A stretch of 64,000 bases of DNA from Streptomyces himalayensis subsp. himalayensis (lineage in GTDB: Bacteria > Actinomycetota > Actinomycetes > Streptomycetales > Streptomycetaceae), in the NCBI RefSeq assembly GCF_013778455.1, contig NZ_JACEHE010000008.1, positions 62,001 to 126,000 on the forward strand, written 5' to 3'. The translations under genes were made by a program, and so were the position numbers. Below, piece by piece: positions 6,292-14,144 of the stretch. Under the pieces are notes generated by a model, which worked only from the letters and a program-made list of their open reading frames with translations, ran no database searches and was not told the origin of the DNA. Numbering within the stretch: position 1 is the first letter of the stretch; each line of letters begins with the position of its first letter.

Positions 6292-8676
6292 TCACCCCCG
6301 CGCCGTCCCCGTCCCCTTCTCCGCGTCCAGCGCGTACACGCAGCGGTCCTTGCTGCACGCGTACACGACCCCGTCCTCCACGACCGGCGACCCGGTGATC
6401 TCGCCGCCCGTCGCGAGCTTCCAGCGCAGGCGGCCGTCGTCCGCCTTGAGGGTGTACAGCAGATGGTCCGTCGAGCCGAAGTGGATACGGCCATCGGCGA
6501 CGGCGGGCGCGCCGACCACGTCACCGCCCGCCTGGAAACGCCACTTCGGGGTGCCGGTCACCGCGTCCAGCGTGTACAGGCCCTTGCCGCTGCCCACATG
6601 GACATGGCCGTCCGCGACCAGGACGGGGTCCACGGAGGACCGGGACTCGGTGGCGATGCGCCAGCGGTCGCGGCCGTCCGTCGCGTCCAGGGCGTACACC
6701 GTGCCGAGGTAGTCGGCCAGGTAGACGCCGCCGCCGGTGACCGCGGGACCGGGTACGTACGCGGGCGGGCTCAGGAAGACCGCGGGCGCCTCGAAGTGCC
6801 AGCGGACGTGGCCGCTCGCCACGTCGACCGCGAGCACCCGGGTGCCCGCGGAGATGTACACATGGCCGTCGGGCGCCGGCGTCAGTCGTACCGGCACGCC
6901 GCCGCAGGACGCGGCGTCGCCGATCGGGTACGACCAGCGTTCGTCGCCGGTGCGTGCCTCGAGCGCGCGCAGCCGCGCGTTCTGCCACACGTACACCGTC
7001 CCGTCGTGCACGACGGGCCCGGCCTCCGGGGTCTCGAAGTCGCTCTGGGCGCCGGTGATCTCCCAGAGCTTGTCGCCGTTCCCCGCGTCCCAGGCCTGGA
7101 CGCCGCCGCCGCGCGTTGCGGTGATCACGGTGCCGCGGTCGGCCTTCAGCGAGTAGACCCAGCCGTTGACGGTCAGCCGCCACAGGTCGGAGCCCTCGCG
7201 GGCGTCGAGCGCGAGGAGCGTGGGCCCGTCCGAGGCGTGGATACGCCCGTCGGCCACCGCCAGCGACCAGGCGACGTCCCGCGTCTTGAACCGGCGCCGG
7301 CCCGTGCCGACGTCCAGCGCGTGGACCTCGAACGACGTGACATACACGAGGTCTCCGGCGACGACGGGCGTCCCCCACACCTCGTTGGACATCCGGAACC
7401 GCCAGGGGCGCCAGGCAGCTCCCGCCTCGGGCTCGGGCACGGGTGGTGCGGTGGTGGGCGCGGGCACCGCGGGAGCGCCGTTGACCGCGGCGCCGGCCCG
7501 TGACCAGGAGGCGGCGAGGCCCCCGGCGACGGGAGCGGCCTTGACGGCGGCTGCGCGGGCGTCGGCCACGCGGGGTCCGGGCCCGATGGGCACCTGGGCG
7601 CCGGGAAGGCGTACGGGTCCGGCGTCCGGGGCGGGGCCGCCCTGCCGGCCGCCGCCGTCGCCCACGGGCGCGGGCCCCAGGTGCTGCTCGGGCGCCGGGG
7701 GGAGCTCGGGTCGCGGGGGTACGGCGGGGGCGGCACCCCGTCCGCCGCTGCGCCCGGAGCCGCTGCTCCTGACGGGCGGGCGGCCGCCCCGCCGGGCCTC
7801 GATCAGCGCCACGGCACGTTCGGGCAGCCACGCGGACGCCGTACCGCTGTCGTCGGAGCCCGGCCCGAACAGATGCGGTGCGAGCTGGGCCTGGAGGTCG
7901 GCGGGGGTGGGGCGGGCGGTCGCCTCCATCTGCATACAGGATTCGATGAGCGGACGGAGTTCGTCCGGCAGCCCTTCGAGGTCGGGGCCCTCGCGCAGCA
8001 GCATGAACACCGTCTCGACGGGGTTCGCGCCGTGAAAGGGCGCGTGCCCGGTGGCGGCGAAGACGAGGGTCGAGCCGAGCGAGAACACATCGCTCGCGCC
8101 CGTCACGCTGCGGGAGTCCTTGGCCTGCTCGGGCGACATGTACGCGGGGGTGCCGACGGCGACGTTCGTCATGGTCAGGCGGGTGTTGGAGACCCCGGAT
8201 GCGATACCGAAGTCGATCACGCGCGGCCCGTCCTCGACCACGAGCACGTTCGACGGCTTGAGGTCGCGGTGGACCAGGCCGGCGCCGTGGATGGACTCCA
8301 GCGCCTCGGCGACACCGGCCGCCAGCCAGCGCACCGCCTGGACCGGCAGCGGCCCGTGCTCGTTCACTATCTCCTCGAGCGAGGGGGCGGGAACGTACGC
8401 GGTGGCGAGCCAGGGCACCGCGGCGCGCGGGTCGGCGTCCACGACCGCGGCCGTGTAGAAGCCGGACACGGCACGGGCCGCCTCCACCTCGCGCGTGAAG
8501 CGGACGCGGAACAGCTGGTCCTCTGCGAGCTCGGTCCTGACGGTCTTGATCGCCACACGCCGGCCCGAGGCCGACCGCGCGAGATAGACCAGCCCCATGC
8601 CTCCGGCACCCAGCCGGCCCAGCACCTCGAACGGCCCGATCCGCCTCGGATCGTGCTGCGTCAGCTGATCCACCAC
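6292..8676 (-). CDS. Ser/Thr protein kinase with C-terminal PQQ-like beta-propeller
   Basis: This is a 794-residue Hanks-type kinase. The glycine loop GRLGAGGMG is at 20-28, the ATP lysine K44 is in VAIKT, the catalytic loop HRDLKPSN is at 136-143 (D138), DFG is at 155-157, and the activation segment ends GTPAYMSPEQ. A Pro/Gly/Arg-rich linker (about 290-430) follows, then a seven- or eight-bladed propeller made of repeats such as LYTLDAVTGTPKWRF and VYALDATDGRDRWRI. PQQ propellers usually bind ligands or partners rather than PQQ here. No membrane segment is seen, so the protein seems cytoplasmic. I took the GTG at 8676 (GGAGG 9 bases upstream). An in-frame ATG at 8733 would add 19 residues without a ribosome site. 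Confidence 0.9.
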   Translation of the reverse strand: MVDQLTQHDPRRIGPFEVLGRLGAGGMGLVYLARSASGRRVAIKTVRTELAEDQLFRVRFTREVEAARAVSGFYTAAVVDADPRAAVPWLATAYVPAPSLEEIVNEHGPLPVQAVRWLAAGVAEALESIHGAGLVHRDLKPSNVLVVEDGPRVIDFGIASGVSNTRLTMTNVAVGTPAYMSPEQAKDSRSVTGASDVFSLGSTLVFAATGHAPFHGANPVETVFMLLREGPDLEGLPDELRPLIESCMQMEATARPTPADLQAQLAPHLFGPGSDDSGTASAWLPERAVALIEARRGGRPPVRSSGSGRSGGRGAAPAVPPRPELPPAPEQHLGPAPVGDGGGRQGGPAPDAGPVRLPGAQVPIGPGPRVADARAAAVKAAPVAGGLAASWSRAGAAVNGAPAVPAPTTAPPVPEPEAGAAWRPWRFRMSNEVWGTPVVAGDLVYVTSFEVHALDVGTGRRRFKTRDVAWSLAVADGRIHASDGPTLLALDAREGSDLWRLTVNGWVYSLKADRGTVITATRGGGVQAWDAGNGDKLWEITGAQSDFETPEAGPVVHDGTVYVWQNARLRALEARTGDERWSYPIGDAASCGGVPVRLTPAPDGHVYISAGTRVLAVDVASGHVRWHFEAPAVFLSPPAYVPGPAVTGGGVYLADYLGTVYALDATDGRDRWRIATESRSSVDPVLVADGHVHVGSGKGLYTLDAVTGTPKWRFQAGGDVVGAPAVADGRIHFGSTDHLLYTLKADDGRLRWKLATGGEITGSPVVEDGVVYACSKDRCVYALDAEKGTGTARG

Positions 8677-8866
8677 TTCCTGCCACCTCCCCGTACGCCG
8701 CTGCGCCGCAGCAGCCACTGCGCAGCGTCTCACCCCGGATCGCCACGGCGCCGCGCACCCCGATTCTTCCTGTCTTGGGCACCGGTTGCGAACCCGGGGC
8801 CGCTTCGGGGTGTCTCAGGGCAAAACGTATCCCTTACTTCCCCGCCGCCGCCCCGGGTGACCGGGT

Positions 8867-9646
8867 TCAGTCCTGCAGCACCGCGAACGACGCGCCCTGG
8901 TCGTCCATGAGAACCGCGATGCGGCCGTACGGGATGTCGAAGGGTGGTGCCTGAACGCGGCCGCCCAGCCGGACCACCGCATCGGCTGTCGCGTCGCAGT
9001 CGGCGACGTTGAAGTAGATGAGGAAATGGGAGGGCATCTCGACGGGGAAGGCGCCGGACATCACGCTCCTGCCGCCGATCGCGGTGTCCGGTCCCGGCTT
9101 CGCGCCGGCGGGCGACCAGGTGCGGAAATCGACCCCGGCGTCCTCCAGGTCGTATCCGCCGTAGCCGAAGACGCTCTCGTAGAAGGGGTCGACGACCGTC
9201 TTGTCGCGCGAGTACACCTCGGTCCAGCAGAAGGACCCCGGCTCCTGCTGCTTCTCGAAGCCGGTGTGGGTGCCGCCCTGCCAGAGCCCGAAGACGGCGC
9301 CTTCGGGGTCGGCCGCGAGCGCCATGGTGCCGAAGGGCCCGACGGGCATGGGCTCCACGACCAGCTGCCCGCCGGCGTCCCGGATGCGGCCGGAGAGCGA
9401 GACCGCGTCGGGGGTGGCGAAATAGACGGTCCAGACGGTGGGCATCCGGCCGTCCTGCTTGGGCGCGAGGGCCGCCACGTTCTTTCCGTCGCTGTACGCC
9501 TGCGTGTAGTAGCCGTACTCCGCGCCCGCGCCCTCGTCGAAGGTCCAGCCGAAGATCTCGCCGTAGAAGCGCTTGCCCGCTTCGACGTCGGGGAGCATCG
9601 CGTCCACCCAGCACGGAACGCCTTCCGCGAAGGTTCTCTCGCCCAT
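8867..9646 (-). CDS. two-domain VOC family protein
   Basis: This 259-residue protein is made of two VOC modules. The first is PCWVDAMLPDVEAGKRFYGEIFGW to about residue 125. The second is FCWTEVYSRDKTVVDPFYESVFGYGG to the end. Both halves have the beta-alpha-beta-beta-beta order of the glyoxalase/bleomycin-resistance superfamily. Two-module streptomycete proteins of this type are often annotated as hydroxylases or glyoxalases, without proof of activity. The ATG at 9646 starts the conserved part, and the frame upstream (to 9742) has no family match. Divergent from the TetR gene at 9969. Confidence 0.85.
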   Translation of the reverse strand: MGERTFAEGVPCWVDAMLPDVEAGKRFYGEIFGWTFDEGAGAEYGYYTQAYSDGKNVAALAPKQDGRMPTVWTVYFATPDAVSLSGRIRDAGGQLVVEPMPVGPFGTMALAADPEGAVFGLWQGGTHTGFEKQQEPGSFCWTEVYSRDKTVVDPFYESVFGYGGYDLEDAGVDFRTWSPAGAKPGPDTAIGGRSVMSGAFPVEMPSHFLIYFNVADCDATADAVVRLGGRVQAPPFDIPYGRIAVLMDDQGASFAVLQD

Positions 9647-9813
9647 GAGCCTGCCCTGCCCCTCTTTTCTCTGTGGTCCCTCTGGTTTCGGTGTCCGCCC
9701 TGTGGCACCCGCCCACACCCACGTGTGGCGTCCGTCACACATAAGCTAACGGCCGCTCACGGCGCCCGCAGGCCCTTGATTCGAACACTTGGTCAATTTC
9801 TCATCCACCGATC

Positions 9814-9847
9814 ATGTCCACAGGCTGTTGATAACACTTGTGCATAA
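9814..9847. promoter_or_regulatory. cluster of three DnaA-box-like 9-mers
   Basis: ATGTCCACA (9814-9822), the reverse of TTATCAACA (9826-9834) and the reverse of TTATGCACA (9839-9847) each differ by one base from the DnaA box TT(A/G)TCCACA. Three such near-matches within 34 bases, in AT-richer DNA than the surroundings, are unlikely by chance. They lie between the VOC gene and the TetR gene. They may regulate a promoter or titrate DnaA. This is not an origin (no dnaA/dnaN nearby). Confidence 0.45.
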
Positions 9848-9960
9848 CCGCCCGTACGTGAACATCCTGTGACGCACGAGACGTGGGTGACACACGCTCA
9901 CGGAGGCCGCCAACCCCATTTGCAGTCGGCCGAATCGCGCTCCGATCACCCCTCGGTAAG

Positions 9961-9975
9961 CTGACGGCATGACAG
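9961..9975. promoter_or_regulatory. operator-like site over the TetR start codon
   Basis: CTGACGGCATGACAG matches CTGACG-N3-CGTCAG at 10 of 12 arm positions, with a perfect left arm. It spans the ATG at 9969. TAAGCT at 9957-9962 could be a -10 element giving a leaderless mRNA. This site is the sequence-level reason to nominate this TetR as the island regulator with autoregulation. Confidence 0.5.
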
Positions 9976-10616
9976 GACAAGTACGTACCGTTGACGGCCG
10001 TGTGGCCGGAAGGCGCGGGCAGGCGACGCGTCAGAAGCTGCTCGAGTGCCTCAGTGAAATGCTCAGCTCGTCGCCCTATCGGGACGTCAAAGTCATCGAT
10101 GTGGCCCGGAAGGCGGGGACCTCGCCCGCGACCTTCTATCAGTATTTTCCGGACGTGGAAGGGGCGGTCCTCGAGATCGCCGAGCAAATGGCCGCGGAGG
10201 GCGCCGGGTTGACCGAGCTCCTCGCCGGCCGGTCCTGGGTCGGCAAGGCGGGCTGGCAGACGGCACAGGACCTGGTCGACGGCTTTCTCGACTTCTGGCG
10301 CAAGAACGACGCGATCCTCCGGGTCGTCGATCTGGGCGCAGCCGAGGGCGACAAGCGCTTTTACAAGATCCGGATGAAGATTCTCAACTCCGTCAACAAT
10401 TCACTTACCGAGACGGTCAAGGAGCTCCAGGCCAAGGGCAAGGTCGACAAGGAGGTGAGCCCCGCGGCGATCGCGGGTTCCCTGGTCGCCATGCTCGCCG
10501 CGGTCGCCGGGCACCAGAAGGGCTTCCAGTCCTGGGGTGTCAAGCAGGCCGAACTGAAGCCCAACCTGGCCCTGTTGGTGCATCTGGGCATCACCGGAAG
10601 GAAGCCGACCCGGTAG
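9969..10616 (+). CDS. TetR-family transcriptional regulator, candidate regulator of the catabolic island
   Basis: This is a 215-residue TetR-type repressor. The helix-turn-helix covers about 17-65, with RQKLLECLSEML, then VKVIDVARKAGTSPATFYQYF as turn and recognition helix. The remaining all-helical domain should bind an acyl-CoA or similar ligand and mediate dimerisation. It has no operon partner and is followed by a minisatellite. The island palindrome has a weak copy across its own start codon and strong copies in at least six island promoters on both sides, while it is the only TetR gene inside the island. The assignment is inference: the other TetR gene (58171-58899) belongs to a different operon with no such site. 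The ATG is supported by the conserved N-terminus and by a possible leaderless start. Confidence 0.85.
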   Translation: MTGQVRTVDGRVAGRRGQATRQKLLECLSEMLSSSPYRDVKVIDVARKAGTSPATFYQYFPDVEGAVLEIAEQMAAEGAGLTELLAGRSWVGKAGWQTAQDLVDGFLDFWRKNDAILRVVDLGAAEGDKRFYKIRMKILNSVNNSLTETVKELQAKGKVDKEVSPAAIAGSLVAMLAAVAGHQKGFQSWGVKQAELKPNLALLVHLGITGRKPTR

Positions 10617-10739
10617 CCCCGGGCAACCGAAGTCCTGTCAGGCAGGCGGCAGCTCACCCAGGTGATCTGCCGCCTGTTGCGTTGCGGGGAGATGGGAGAC
10701 GGCGGCGGCGGACTGGGTGGCGTTCCTCACCGCGGCCCA

Positions 10740-10854
10740 GTCTGCCCGTCGGTGCGATGGCGGAGGCCGGGTCTGCCCGTCTGTGCGATGGCGGAGGCCC
10801 GGTCTGCCCGTCTGTGCGATGGCGGAGGCCGGGTCTGCCCGTCTGTGGGCAGGC
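10740..10854. repeat. 31-bp minisatellite, about 3.7 copies
   Basis: Units starting GTCTGCCCGTCTGTGCGATG recur at 10740, 10771, 10802 and 10833, a strict 31-base period with only a few mismatches. They fill most of the 278-base gap between the TetR gene and the F420-type gene. The period is not a multiple of three and no coding frame is convincing. The high identity indicates recent slippage. Confidence 0.85.
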
Positions 10855-10894
10855 GTTCCGCACGACCGTCAGCGGCGAGCGCCCCGCGGCACTG

Positions 10895-11383
10895 TCATCG
10901 AGGCGTCAGCCGGAAAACGCGAATCTCCCGCTCGACCCGTGCCTGGTACAGCCCGTACGGCGGCCAGAACCCGAGCGCCTCCTCCCACACCCGCGCCCGC
11001 TCCTCCCCCTCCAGCAGCCGCGCCGTCACCGGGATGTCCCGCCCCCTCCAGTTGATCTCGGCGTCCGGGTGGGCGAGCAGGTTCACGGTCCACAGCGGGT
11101 GGTCCGGCCGGCCGTAATTGGAGCCGATCACGATCCAGTCACCTGACGCCTCCGGCATGCAGGCGAGGGGCGTACGCCGGGGCAGACCGCTCTTGGCTCC
11201 GCGCGCCGTGAGGACGAGGCCCGGCAGCGCCTGCGCGCTGAGCTGCACCTTTCCACGGGTCAGCCGGTGCACGGCGAGGTCCACCGCGGGGAGGAAGTGC
11301 GGTGCCAGCTTCATGAAGGCGCGGGAGCTGGAGACCTTCTGCACGAGGCGCAGCGCGGGCGTGCCCGAGATTGCAGGAGACAT
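10895..11383 (-). CDS. F420-dependent nitroreductase-type (Ddn/split-barrel) oxidoreductase
   Basis: This 162-residue protein is of the deazaflavin (F420)-dependent nitroreductase family. Its hallmarks are LPGLVLTARGAKSGLPRRTPLACMPEASGDWIV-type strands (the GAKSG-x2-R element), then GSNYGRPDHPLWTVNLLAHPDAEI and a C-terminal WPPYGLYQARV with family-typical residues. Such enzymes reduce enones, quinones or nitro compounds with F420H2, a plausible step in ring catabolism. The ATG overlaps the stop of the upstream acyl-CoA dehydrogenase gene by four bases, so the two form an operon read leftward from operator O3. Confidence 0.88.
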   Translation of the reverse strand: MSPAISGTPALRLVQKVSSSRAFMKLAPHFLPAVDLAVHRLTRGKVQLSAQALPGLVLTARGAKSGLPRRTPLACMPEASGDWIVIGSNYGRPDHPLWTVNLLAHPDAEINWRGRDIPVTARLLEGEERARVWEEALGFWPPYGLYQARVEREIRVFRLTPR

Positions 11384-12615
11384 CAGATGCCGGCCTCCTC
11401 GAAGAGTCCCGACCGTTCCGCGGCATGGGCCCGAAGGCGGTGCACCGGGCCGAAGAGCAGTTCGTCGCTCGAGGCGCGCTTGAAGTACAGGTGCGCGTCA
11501 TGCTCCCCTGTGAAACCGATGCCGCCATGCAGTTGCACGGCCTCGGATGCGGTGGAGCGCAGCGCCTCGAGGGCCTGCGCCAGGGCCAGGCTCCCCACGG
11601 CCCGCTCCTCGCCGCCCTGACCGCCGACCGCTGCCGCGGCCCAGGCCGCGTAGTACGCGGCGGAGCGCGCCGCCTGCACCTGTACGTACATGTCGGCCAG
11701 CCGGTGCTTGACCGCCTGGAAGGAGCCGACCGGGCGCCCGAACTGCTCGCGCTGCCGTACGTACTCGACGGTCCGCTCGAGCACCCGGTCGGCCGCCCCC
11801 ACCGCCTCCGCGGCGATCACCGCGGCGGCCGTCTCCCCGACGGCGGTCAGGGCAGCCGCCACGTCGGCCTCGCCCTCGGCGCCCTCGGCGCCACTCTCCC
11901 GTCCGGCCTCTCCGAGCAACTCCGCTTCGACGTCGCGCAGTTCGACACGCGCCTGCGGGCGGGTCTCGTCCAGCGACGTCTGCCGGGTGCGCCCGAGCCC
12001 CGCCGTCCCCTCCCGCACGAGGAAGAGGAGCGTGCGCGAGCGGGCGAAGCCACCGGTGTGGGCGGCCGCCAGGAGGAGTCCGGCGCTGTGGCCGTCCAGC
12101 ACCTGCTCGGCCTGCCCGTACAGCCGCCAGCCCCCGTCCGCCCGCCGCGCCTGCACGCCGCCCGCGCGGCCGCCGCCGGCCCAGTCGCCGCGGTTGTCCC
12201 CGGTCAGCCCGAGTGCCGTGGCGAGCCCCGCACCGGGGACCGCGAGGGTCGCGGTGAGCGCGCCCGAGGCGATGCGGGGCAGCAGTTCCGCACGCTGCCG
12301 CTCCGTGCCGAGGGCCATGAGGAGAGGCGCCGCCAGGACGGCGGTGGCCAGCAGCGGGGACGGCGCCAGGGCCCGGCCCGACTCCTCACAGGCAAGGGCG
12401 AGTTCTTTGACTGAGCAGCCCACGCCTCCGTAGGCCTCGGCGATGGCGAACCCGGGGAGGCCGACCTGCTCGGAGAGCGCGGTCCACAGGGCGGTGTCGT
12501 AGCCGGCGGCGGTCCGCGTTGCCGATTTCACCTCGTCCGGACCGCAGCGTTTAAGCAGGAGTTCTCGCAGGGTGCGGCGGATCTCGTCCTGCTCGGCGGT
12601 GAAGGTGGCATCCAT
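11383..12615 (-). CDS. acyl-CoA dehydrogenase, beta-type subunit
   Basis: This 410-residue acyl-CoA dehydrogenase-family flavoprotein has the family start ATFTAEQDEIRRTLRELL, the helical domain motifs REQFGRPVGSFQAVKHRLADMYV and the C-terminal LHGGIGFTGEHDAHLYFKRA. It lacks the YEGT-type catalytic Glu segment and ends soon after. That is typical of the partner subunit in alpha2beta2 heterotetramers such as FadE28-type enzymes of steroid catabolism. No intact alpha partner is next to it. The best candidates are the wrecked gene at 27168 or the alpha-type gene at 32139. The ATG at 12615 follows GGGGAGGAG by 8 bases. An upstream in-frame ATG at 12678 has no ribosome site. Confidence 0.88.
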   Translation of the reverse strand: MDATFTAEQDEIRRTLRELLLKRCGPDEVKSATRTAAGYDTALWTALSEQVGLPGFAIAEAYGGVGCSVKELALACEESGRALAPSPLLATAVLAAPLLMALGTERQRAELLPRIASGALTATLAVPGAGLATALGLTGDNRGDWAGGGRAGGVQARRADGGWRLYGQAEQVLDGHSAGLLLAAAHTGGFARSRTLLFLVREGTAGLGRTRQTSLDETRPQARVELRDVEAELLGEAGRESGAEGAEGEADVAAALTAVGETAAAVIAAEAVGAADRVLERTVEYVRQREQFGRPVGSFQAVKHRLADMYVQVQAARSAAYYAAWAAAAVGGQGGEERAVGSLALAQALEALRSTASEAVQLHGGIGFTGEHDAHLYFKRASSDELLFGPVHRLRAHAAERSGLFEEAGI

Positions 12616-12716
12616 CGGCGGGGCTCCTCCCCGGGCCGGATCCGTACCGAACCCGATCGGATCTGAGCAGCTGTCCACGTGTCCAGGTGAAGATCCCTGT
12701 GTCCAGCACAGCTAAT

Positions 12717-12731
12717 CTGACGGTGCGTCAT
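12717..12731. promoter_or_regulatory. island operator O3
   Basis: CTGACGGTGCGTCAT matches the palindrome except for its last base. It lies 102 bases upstream of the leftward acyl-CoA dehydrogenase start, next to a GTCAGATTAG-type sequence on the minus strand that recurs beside other copies. Confidence 0.72.
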
Positions 12732-12762
12732 GTTAGGGCTCGAGTGCACAGAAGCACAGGGG

Positions 12763-12846
12763 CGGGATCGCTTGGCAGGGTCCGCTTGGTCGGGATCACT
12801 TGGCCGGGATCGCTTGGCCGGGATCACTTGGGCGGGATCGCATGGG
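12763..12846. repeat. 14-bp minisatellite, six copies, inside a divergent promoter region
   Basis: Six back-to-back units of the type CGGGATCRCTTGGC begin at 12763, 12777, 12791, 12805, 12819 and 12833. The array lies between operators O3 and O4 and so sets their distance. The copies are close to identical, so the length may vary between strains. Confidence 0.88.
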
Positions 12847-12893
12847 CAGGATGACGCACGCCGCACCACTTCCCCTCCCGTCGCCCGCCCGAT

Positions 12894-12908
12894 CTGATGT
12901 ACCGTCAG
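12894..12908. promoter_or_regulatory. island operator O4
   Basis: CTGATGTACCGTCAG (one mismatch) ends four bases before the ATG at 12913. A repressor here would cover the promoter core or the start site directly. No ribosome-binding site fits between operator and ATG. Confidence 0.75.
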
Positions 12909-12912
12909 ATTC

Positions 12913-14103
12913 ATGCCAGGTTCATCGACCTCCGGCGCAGCCGGGACCCGCAAGGTGGCCGTCGTCGGCATAGCCCTCTCGGACTGCGGCCGCGTCGACG
13001 AGACCACCCCCTACGCCCTCCACGCCCAGGCCGCCCGCCGCGCCCTCGCCGACTCCGGGCTCGGCCGCGAGGTCGTCGACGGCTTCGCTTCCGCGGGGCT
13101 CGGCACTCTCGCGCCGGCCGAGGTGGCCGAGTACCTGGGCCTCAGGCCCACCTGGGTCGACTCGACCTCGGTCGGCGGCTCCACCTGGGAGGTCATGGCG
13201 GCCCATGCGGCGGACGCCATCGCGGCCGGGCACGCGAACGCCGTGCTGCTCGTCTACGGCTCGACGGCCCGCGCCGACATCAAGGCGGGCCGCCGCACCT
13301 CCAACCTGTCCTTCGGCGCGCGCGGCCCCCTCCAGTTCGAGGTGCCCTACGGGCACACGCTGATCTCGAAGTACGCGATGGCCGCGCGCCGCCATATGCA
13401 CGAGTACGGCACGACGCTCGAGCAGCTCGCCTCGGTGGCCGTACAGGCGCGCGCCAATGCCGCGCACAACCCCGACGCGATGTTCCGCGACCCGATCACG
13501 GTCGACGACGTCCTCTCCGGCCCGGTGATCGCGGACCCGTTCACGAAGCTGCACTGCTGCATACGCTCCGACGGCGGGGCGGCCGTGCTGCTGGCCGCCG
13601 AGGACTACGTACGGGACTGCCGCACCGCCCCTGTCTGGGTTCTCGGCACCGGCGAGCACGTCTCGCACACCACCATGTCGGAGTGGCCGGACTTCACGGT
13701 CTCCCCGGCGGCGGTCAGCGGACGGCTGGCCTTCGAGCGCGCGGGCGTGCGGCCGGACGAGGTCGACGTGGCCGAGATCTATGACGCCTTCACGTACATG
13801 ACACTCGTGACGCTGGAGGACCTCGGCTTCTGCGCGAAGGGCGAGGGCGGTTCGTTCGTCGAGAAGGGCCGCCTGACGCTGACGGGCGACCTGCCGGTGA
13901 ACACGGATGGCGGCGGGCTGTCGGCCCAGCACCCGGGGATGCGCGGGCTGTTCCTGCTGGTCGAGGCCGTGCGGCAGCTGCGTGGCGATGCGGATGAGCG
14001 GCAGGTGCGCAGGCCGGGCGGCCGCCTGCCGCAGCTCGCGGTGGCGTCCGGTACGGGAGGGTGGTTCTGCTCGTCGGGGACGGTGGTGCTGGGGCGGGGG
14101 TGA
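12913..14103 (+). CDS. lipid-transfer protein / thiolase-fold enzyme lacking the nucleophilic Cys
   Basis: This 396-residue protein is the second Ltp-type protein of the island. It shares the layout of the one at 2857: RRHMHEYGTTLEQLASVAVQARANA, then EVDVAEIYDAFTYMTLVTLEDLGFCAKGEGG and the C-terminal NTDGGGLSAQHPG. In the nucleophile loop the sequence is SVGGSTWEVMAAHAA, so the Cys is Thr91 and normal thiolase chemistry is not expected. An aldolase-like (retro-aldol) role with a DUF35 partner, as for Ltp2, fits better. The DUF35 gene at 16021 is the likely partner. The start at 12913 abuts operator O4, so the mRNA may be leaderless. A GTG at 12955 is a possible alternative. Confidence 0.85.
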   Translation: MPGSSTSGAAGTRKVAVVGIALSDCGRVDETTPYALHAQAARRALADSGLGREVVDGFASAGLGTLAPAEVAEYLGLRPTWVDSTSVGGSTWEVMAAHAADAIAAGHANAVLLVYGSTARADIKAGRRTSNLSFGARGPLQFEVPYGHTLISKYAMAARRHMHEYGTTLEQLASVAVQARANAAHNPDAMFRDPITVDDVLSGPVIADPFTKLHCCIRSDGGAAVLLAAEDYVRDCRTAPVWVLGTGEHVSHTTMSEWPDFTVSPAAVSGRLAFERAGVRPDEVDVAEIYDAFTYMTLVTLEDLGFCAKGEGGSFVEKGRLTLTGDLPVNTDGGGLSAQHPGMRGLFLLVEAVRQLRGDADERQVRRPGGRLPQLAVASGTGGWFCSSGTVVLGRG

Positions 14104-14144
14104 GCGCGGGCCGAGGGCTGCTCGGGGTGACGGGCTCCCGGGGA

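Noticed and set aside
9814..9847. Chromosomal origin because of DnaA-box-like sites
   Set aside because: Only three imperfect boxes and no dnaA, dnaN or gyr genes. A streptomycete origin has many more boxes.
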